Notes under the pieces: model-generated
What the model saw: only the letters and a program-made list of their open reading frames with translations
Told to the model about the DNA's origin: nothing
Databases searched by the model: none
Position numbers and translations under genes: made by a program
Source of the DNA: Tabrizicola sp. TH137
GTDB taxonomy: Bacteria; Pseudomonadota; Alphaproteobacteria; Rhodobacterales; Rhodobacteraceae
Direction: 5' to 3'
Assembly: GCF_002855575.1 (NCBI RefSeq)
Contig: NZ_PKRQ01000002.1
Coordinates: 310,001-374,000, forward strand
DNA: 64,000 nt
Shown here: piece after piece, positions 59,511-64,000 of the stretch
Layout of the letters: each line of letters opens with the position of its first letter
Numbering within the stretch: the first letter of the stretch is position 1

Positions 59511-60191
59511 ATGTTTGGCAAAATGTTCCGGGTTCTGCTGATGGTTGGCTGCCCTCTGATGGTTGAGGCAGGTGCTGCATCCGCAGCGCCGGTGACCCTC
59601 TCTTATGACTTTACAGGCGGGAACGCGACCGCAGATTCCTTGCTTTTTTCGCAGGGCGGGGTTGACCTAACCGTTACTGGCCATCTGTATACGGCACCTG
59701 AAACGATTAACTCGGCCGTTCAGGTTGATCGCGGACAAAATGGATTGGGAGTGTGTGGCTCGCTTCCTGTGGGGCAGGAGGGTAGGTGCCGCTCCCCTCT
59801 CCTTGATGGTGGTGCTGGTGCGAATGACAATGAGGTTCTGAAATTCTCGTTTTCGTCGGCGGTATCTCTGCTGAGCATTTCCTTCTTCAATAATGACACC
59901 AACGATGTCTTCGATTTCTTCATCGGCGCTCCCTTGGACTTTCAGTTCGACTTCCTTACACCGTCGCAAGGGCAACGAGTTTATTCGTTTGCAAGCCCAA
60001 ACCCCGTAGGATCGCTCTTTGGCATAGGTATCAGGGGTAACACAGATCAGGTTCGGATCGCCGGATTGTCGGTGCAGTACGATACGGCTGTTGTTCCACT
60101 CCCTCCCGCCGGGTTCCTACTGCTGGGCGCTGTAGTCGCAATGGCTGCACTTCGCCGCCGGAAGACCATCCTAGGACAAATAGCTGCCTGA
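59511..60191 (+). CDS. VPLPA-CTERM sorting domain surface protein
   Basis: A 226-residue exported protein with signal peptide (residues about 1-27, VLLMVGCPLMVEAGAASA) and a C-terminal tripartite sorting signal: motif VPLPPAGF, hydrophobic helix LLLGAVVAMAAL and basic tail RRRK. This is the substrate type of an exosortase. The middle is beta-rich, with FDFLTPSQGQRVYSF and a four-Asn stretch NNDTNDVF. Base composition is visibly lower in GC than neighbours, suggesting recent transfer or fast evolution. Exosortase and glycan genes are not in this window, though capsule genes start at 62.4 kb. ATG 59511 has gggggag upstream. Confidence 0.85.
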   Translation: MFGKMFRVLLMVGCPLMVEAGAASAAPVTLSYDFTGGNATADSLLFSQGGVDLTVTGHLYTAPETINSAVQVDRGQNGLGVCGSLPVGQEGRCRSPLLDGGAGANDNEVLKFSFSSAVSLLSISFFNNDTNDVFDFFIGAPLDFQFDFLTPSQGQRVYSFASPNPVGSLFGIGIRGNTDQVRIAGLSVQYDTAVVPLPPAGFLLLGAVVAMAALRRRKTILGQIAA

Positions 60192-60454
60192 CGCGCTCTT
60201 GTGGCTGACTGAAATCAGACCACGACTGTCTTGCTGGTTACCTGATACCCCGCCGAGGATGCAAAGTCCTTGAACTGGGCTGTTTGGCTGTATTGCAATC
60301 TGCAGTCATCGTCTGCCGTCCTAAAGCTCTGCTCGGACATCCTTGTTCGGCACGATCTAGCGGTCAACCACTGGGGCACCCGTTGGGGCATCCAGAACGG
60401 ACCGCTTACGACGATGAGGTGGAAACCATGGACGCCACGGGCATCGCGGGTGGC
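60192..60454. other. Non-coding gap beside tRNA-Gln
   Basis: No ORF of credible composition lies in these 263 bases. I looked for a repeat of the tRNA 3' end on either side, as would mark an integrated element, and found none. Base composition stays lower than average up to about 60440. Confidence 0.5.
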
Positions 60455-60529
<75 letters not shown>

Positions 60530-60632
60530 ACCGTGCGGCGGTGTTTAGCGAAGGCCTCGGGGGGGTGCAAGGGGGGCCGCGCAAAAATCAGGGGCGGATT
60601 GCGAGGGGCGCGGGCAGGCGCTAGGGAGGGGC

Positions 60633-61811
60633 ATGCAACAGCGTGATGTCATCGTCTTGGGGGCCGGGGCGGCCGGGATGTTTGCCGCCATCGAAGCGGG
60701 TCGCCGAGGGCGGCGCGTCCTCGTCATCGACCATGCCAAGGCGGCGGGAGAGAAGATCCGCATTTCAGGCGGGGGGCGCTGCAATTTCACCAATACCGGC
60801 GTTGCGGTGGATCGTTTTCTGGGCAGGAACCCGCGCTTTGCCCTTTCGGCCCTGCGCCGCTTCACCCCGCAGGATTTCATCGCCCGGGTCGATGCGGCGG
60901 GTATCGCCTGGCATGAAAAGACGCTCGGGCAGCTTTTCTGCGATGGGTCGGCAACGGAAATCATCGCCCTGCTTCTGCGCGACATGGCCAAGGCGGGGGT
61001 CGATCTCTGGCTTTCCTGCGCCTTGGGCGAGGTGCGGCGCGAGGCGGCGGGATTCGTCGTGGAAACCGGCCGTGGACCTGTCACCGCCCCGTCGCTGATC
61101 GTGGCGACAGGGGGGAAGTCCATCCCGAAGATGGGGGCGACCGGGATCGGCTATCGTCTGGCCGAACAGTTCGGCCTTCCGGTGACCGAAACCCGCCCCG
61201 CGCTGGTGCCGCTGACCTTTGCCGAACAGGAACTGGCCTGGATGCAGCCGCTGGCCGGCGTGGCCCTGCCGGGCCGGGTGAGCCATGGCCGGACGCGCTT
61301 TGACGAGGCGGTGCTCTTCACCCATCGCGGGCTGTCGGGCCCTGCGATCTTGCAGATTTCCTCCTACTGGCGCGAGGGGGAGGCGATCTCCCTGAACCTT
61401 GCGCCGGACCGCGATGTGATGGCCTTCCTTGCCGCCGAGAAGCAGGCCAACGGTCGCGCCGCGCTGCGCAGCGCGCTGTCACGGCTGATGCCGGAAAAGC
61501 TGGCGCGGCTGGTTGAGGCGCGGTCAGGCATTTCATCGCCTCTGGCAGAATTGGGCCGGGCGCGGCTGGAGGAGGTGGCGCGGGGGATCACCGACTGGTC
61601 GCTGCGCCCGGTAGGATCGGAAGGCTATCGAACCGCAGAGGTCACGCTGGGCGGGGTGGCGACGGATGCGCTGGACTCCCGCACGATGGAGGCGAAGGGC
61701 GTGCCGGGCCTCTTCTTCGTGGGCGAGGTGGTGGATATCACCGGCTGGCTGGGCGGATACAATTTTCAATGGGCGTGGTCATCGGGCTGGGTCGCGGGTC
61801 AGGCGGCATGA
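60633..61811 (+). CDS. HI0933-family flavoprotein (NAD(P)/FAD-dependent oxidoreductase)
   Basis: A 392-residue FAD-binding protein of the HI0933/BaiN group. The dinucleotide-binding VIVLGAGAAGMFAAIEAGRRG is at residues 6-26, and GGGRCNFTN, GGKSIPKMGATGIGY, and C-terminal GLFFVGEVVDITGWLGGYNFQWAWSSGW are hallmark blocks. True role of the family is unclear; relatives reduce bile acids or other substrates. The stop codon overlaps the next gene by 4 bases. Confidence 0.88.
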   Translation: MQQRDVIVLGAGAAGMFAAIEAGRRGRRVLVIDHAKAAGEKIRISGGGRCNFTNTGVAVDRFLGRNPRFALSALRRFTPQDFIARVDAAGIAWHEKTLGQLFCDGSATEIIALLLRDMAKAGVDLWLSCALGEVRREAAGFVVETGRGPVTAPSLIVATGGKSIPKMGATGIGYRLAEQFGLPVTETRPALVPLTFAEQELAWMQPLAGVALPGRVSHGRTRFDEAVLFTHRGLSGPAILQISSYWREGEAISLNLAPDRDVMAFLAAEKQANGRAALRSALSRLMPEKLARLVEARSGISSPLAELGRARLEEVARGITDWSLRPVGSEGYRTAEVTLGGVATDALDSRTMEAKGVPGLFFVGEVVDITGWLGGYNFQWAWSSGWVAGQAA

Positions 61812-62413
61812 CCCATCGGCAAAACCGCGTCCTGCCCACCGGCGACATCGTCGCGATCCCCGACCGGGGGCTTTTCATGGGCAATCGCGGCATCCTGCAT
61901 GATGCGGAGGGGCGGCTGGGCGTAGCGCGCTGGAAACATCCGCACTGGATCACCTGTCGGCTGGAATTCAAGGGCCGCAAGCGCAACCTCATGGCGCCCG
62001 GGAGCTATACCGAACTGTTCTTTCTGGACGAGGCGGTTGCCTGTGCAGCAGGGCATCGGCCCTGCGCGGAATGTCGGCGGGCGGAATGGCTGCTGTTCCG
62101 CGAGGCCTGGGTCGGGTTGTATGGCGAGATGCCCGCCGCCGCGATCGACCGCAGCCTGCATCGCGCGAGGGTCGAGCGTCGGGCGCAGCGGCGCCATGTT
62201 GCGCCGGTGGCAGAGGTGCCGCCCGGGGCGATGATCCTGCTGGACGGGCGCGCGCATCTGATGCGCGAGGGGGCGGTGCAGCCTTTCAGCCCGGCAGGCT
62301 ATGGGCCGCTTCGGGACGTGCCGAGCGGCGCGGTCACTGTGCTGACACCCGAGCCGATGGTTGCAGTGATGCGCGCGGGCTGGCGGCCCGCGCTGCACCC
62401 CTCCGCCCTCTGA
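61808..62413 (+). CDS. Unknown protein with a Cys-x-x-Cys motif resembling the Ada zinc site
   Basis: A 201-residue protein starting MTHRQNRVLPTGDIVAIPDR with RGLFMGNRGILHDAEGRLG, KRNLMAPGSYTELFFLDEA and AGHRPCAECRRAEWLLF. The GHRPC-x-x-C block resembles the metal-binding element of Ada-type DNA repair proteins, but only one pair of cysteines is clear and no methyltransferase domain is present. It overlaps the preceding flavoprotein gene by 4 bases, suggesting co-expression. Function not assigned. Confidence 0.6.
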   Translation: MTHRQNRVLPTGDIVAIPDRGLFMGNRGILHDAEGRLGVARWKHPHWITCRLEFKGRKRNLMAPGSYTELFFLDEAVACAAGHRPCAECRRAEWLLFREAWVGLYGEMPAAAIDRSLHRARVERRAQRRHVAPVAEVPPGAMILLDGRAHLMREGAVQPFSPAGYGPLRDVPSGAVTVLTPEPMVAVMRAGWRPALHPSAL

Positions 62414-62419
62414 CCCCGG

Positions 62420-63253
62420 TCAGACGCGCAGAGGATCGGCCTTGGCAAGCCGGTCGAAGGCCATCAGGCTGTCCACCAGGGCGGGCATCTGGGCGAGGGG
62501 GATCATGTTCGGCCCGTCTGACGGCGCGCGATCCGGGTCTTCATGCGTTTCGATGAAGACCCCGGCAATCCCCACCGAAACGGCGCAACGGGCCATCACG
62601 GGGGCGAATTCGCGTTGGCCGCCCGAGGCATTGCCCTGGCCACCCGGCTGCTGCACCGAATGGGTGGCGTCCATGATGACGGGCCAGCCGGTCCGCGCCA
62701 TGATCGGCAGCGACCGCATGTCGGCGACCAGCGTGTTATAGCCGAAACTGGCCCCGCGTTCCGTCAGGAGGATGTTCTCGTTCCCCGTTGACGCGACCTT
62801 TTCCGCGACATTGGCCATGTCCCAAGGGGCAAGGAACTGGCCCTTCTTGATGTTGACCACTGCCCCCGTCTCACCCGCCGCCAGCAGAAGATCGGTCTGC
62901 CGGCAGAGGAAGGCCGGGATCTGGATCACATCCACCACCTGTGCCGCCGCGCGGGCCTGATCGGCATCATGGATGTCGGTCAGCACGGGCATCCCCATCG
63001 CGCGCACCGCCTCGAGCACTTTCAGGCCTGCGTCGATCCCCAGTCCGCGCCTGCCCTTGAGCGAGGTGCGGTTCGCCTTGTCATAGCTGGCCTTGAACAC
63101 ATATTGCGCGCCCGCCTTCGCGCAGGCCTCGGCCATGGCACCCGCAATCATCTGGGCGTGATCGAGGCTTTCCAACTGGCACGGCCCCGCGATCACCAGA
63201 AGCGGGCGGTCATTCCCGGCCACGAGCGGGCCGATCTTCACAATCTTCATCAT
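62420..63253 (-). CDS. kdsA: 3-deoxy-8-phosphooctulonate synthase (KdsA)
   Basis: A 277-residue KdsA that condenses phosphoenolpyruvate with arabinose 5-phosphate to make Kdo 8-phosphate, precursor of lipopolysaccharide core and of the Kdo linker of group 2 capsules. Motifs include LLVIAGPCQLESLDHAQMIA, FKASYDKANRTS, RGLGIDAGLKVL, VDVIQIPAFLCRQTDLL and DATHSVQQPGGQGNASGGQR. The Cys at IAGPC is usual. Upstream lies a capsule-export gene, so this copy may serve capsule rather than core. Confidence 0.95.
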   Translation of the reverse strand: MMKIVKIGPLVAGNDRPLLVIAGPCQLESLDHAQMIAGAMAEACAKAGAQYVFKASYDKANRTSLKGRRGLGIDAGLKVLEAVRAMGMPVLTDIHDADQARAAAQVVDVIQIPAFLCRQTDLLLAAGETGAVVNIKKGQFLAPWDMANVAEKVASTGNENILLTERGASFGYNTLVADMRSLPIMARTGWPVIMDATHSVQQPGGQGNASGGQREFAPVMARCAVSVGIAGVFIETHEDPDRAPSDGPNMIPLAQMPALVDSLMAFDRLAKADPLRV

Positions 63254-63269
63254 TCCCCCGGAATTTCGG

Positions 63270-64000
63270 TCAGGCCGAGACCTGCTCGCGCAGGATGGCC
63301 GCTGTCATCGACAGAAGCAGGTATATACCCGCGAAGATGAGCATCGCCACCACCGTATTCTCGAAGGCACGGGGATAGGTCGCCTCGTCCGGGGCAACGG
63401 GGGCCACGGAGAGCGAGATATAGCGCGCCTGCCGGTTGGCCTCGATCCGGGCCGTTTCCATGGCCTGAAGCGCCTCGGCCAGCATCATCTGCCGGGTTTC
63501 GGCATCCGCTTCGGCCAAAGCCAGTTCTGATTGCACGCGGGCGAGCGACTGGCCGCTGGCATCATCTTCCGTCAGGCGCGCGCGCAGGGCGGTGATTTCC
63601 TGCTCCAGCGTGGCGATGCGGCGCTTGAGCGGGTCCATCCGCGCCTGATTGGGGTTCTCGTTCGATTCCATCTGGGCCAGCGACAGGCGATCGGCGGTCA
63701 ATTGCCCTTCAAGCTGGCCGATCTGGCTGGTGATGAGGTTCACTTCCAGGTCCGAGGACAGGACCTTGAAGGTCTCTTGCAACTGCACCGCGCGCTGGCG
63801 GGCGTCGCGCAGGGCGACTTCGGCCTCGGTATAGCTTTCGCGCGCCCCGCGCATCGCATCTTCGCGCAGACGCTGGGTCAGTTGATCGACCTGCTCTTCG
63901 GCATAGCCGATCAGCGCTTCGGAAAACCGCACGGAGGTCTGCGGGTCGGGCGCGATGACCTCCATCCGGATGATGCCTTCGGTCGGATCATAGGAGACGC
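63270..64000 (-). CDS. KpsE/CtrB-type capsule polysaccharide export membrane protein, 3' part
   Basis: The C-terminal 243 codons of a capsule export protein; the reading frame remains open to the window edge (VSYDPTEGIIRMEVIAPDPQ). Visible are a long coiled coil (residues from EEQVDQLTQRLREDAMRGA to EQEITALRARLTEDD) and a C-terminal transmembrane helix (AFENTVVAMLIFAGIYLLLSMTAAI) with short tail, matching KpsE/BexC/CtrB family proteins that bridge the inner-membrane exporter and outer membrane. It is 16 bp upstream of kdsA on the same strand. Confidence 0.85.
   Translation of the reverse strand, partial: VSYDPTEGIIRMEVIAPDPQTSVRFSEALIGYAEEQVDQLTQRLREDAMRGARESYTEAEVALRDARQRAVQLQETFKVLSSDLEVNLITSQIGQLEGQLTADRLSLAQMESNENPNQARMDPLKRRIATLEQEITALRARLTEDDASGQSLARVQSELALAEADAETRQMMLAEALQAMETARIEANRQARYISLSVAPVAPDEATYPRAFENTVVAMLIFAGIYLLLSMTAAILREQVSA

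Overview
This 64-kb window is chromosomal DNA from a GC-rich alphaproteobacterium, almost certainly a member of the Rhodobacteraceae (Rhodobacter/Gemmobacter/Tabrizicola-like). The main reasons are a complete RcGTA-type gene transfer agent cluster next to cysE, a pyruvate dehydrogenase E1-beta with its own lipoyl domain, a split methionine-synthase type operon with the small 'virulence factor' protein, a VPLPA-CTERM protein, and group-typical intergenic palindromes. Coding density is high. I found no insertion sequence, integrase of a mobile element, CRISPR array, rRNA gene or replication origin.

Layout, left to right. 1-4.4 kb: the end of an NAD(P)HX dehydratase gene, an unusual array of four 23-bp hairpins, tRNA-Leu(UAG), trigger factor, an EamA transporter and a GSU2403-type nucleotidyltransferase behind an operator-like repeat region. 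4.4-7.9 kb: rpsF-rpsR-rplI, a PACE efflux protein and a soluble chemotaxis receptor with a good sigma-54 promoter. 8.1-15.2 kb: fatty acid genes fabD, fabG, acpP and fabF interleaved with an ASCH protein and a PEP-mutase/isocitrate-lyase homologue, then mltG. A 740-bp non-coding stretch in this part holds two copies of a roughly 110-bp repeat.

15.4-29.05 kb: the gene transfer agent. Seventeen genes (g1-g15 with g3.5 and g10.1) encode terminase, portal, prohead protease, capsid, head-tail connectors, tail tube, tape measure, baseplate hub, cell-wall peptidase and a 1306-residue host-contact protein, all intact and tightly overlapping. A small conserved-looking ORF follows and runs in frame, with no stop, into cysE.

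30-43 kb (housekeeping): pdhA-pdhB-pdhC, an FtsB-like protein, class I fructose-bisphosphate aldolase and pgk, two cyclophilins, a one-carbon operon (corrinoid methyltransferase, MetF-like reductase, 'virulence factor'), Ppx/GppA, rlmE and a Tat-exported M15-like protein. 43-48 kb (envelope): L,D-transpeptidase, then lpxD directly followed by a second acyl carrier protein and a second ketoacyl synthase, and an IalB-family protein. 48-58 kb: HerA-like ATPase, CNNM/CBS protein, xerD, a conserved unknown protein with a 44-residue membrane peptide upstream, aroK-aroB and a membrane-fused alpha/beta hydrolase. 58-64 kb: PAS histidine kinase, a lower-GC VPLPA-CTERM gene behind a 16-bp perfect palindrome, tRNA-Gln(UUG), an HI0933-type flavoprotein, a cysteine-motif protein, kdsA and the 3' part of a KpsE-like capsule export gene. 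Promoters, terminators and the small RNA listed below were read by eye and are predictions.
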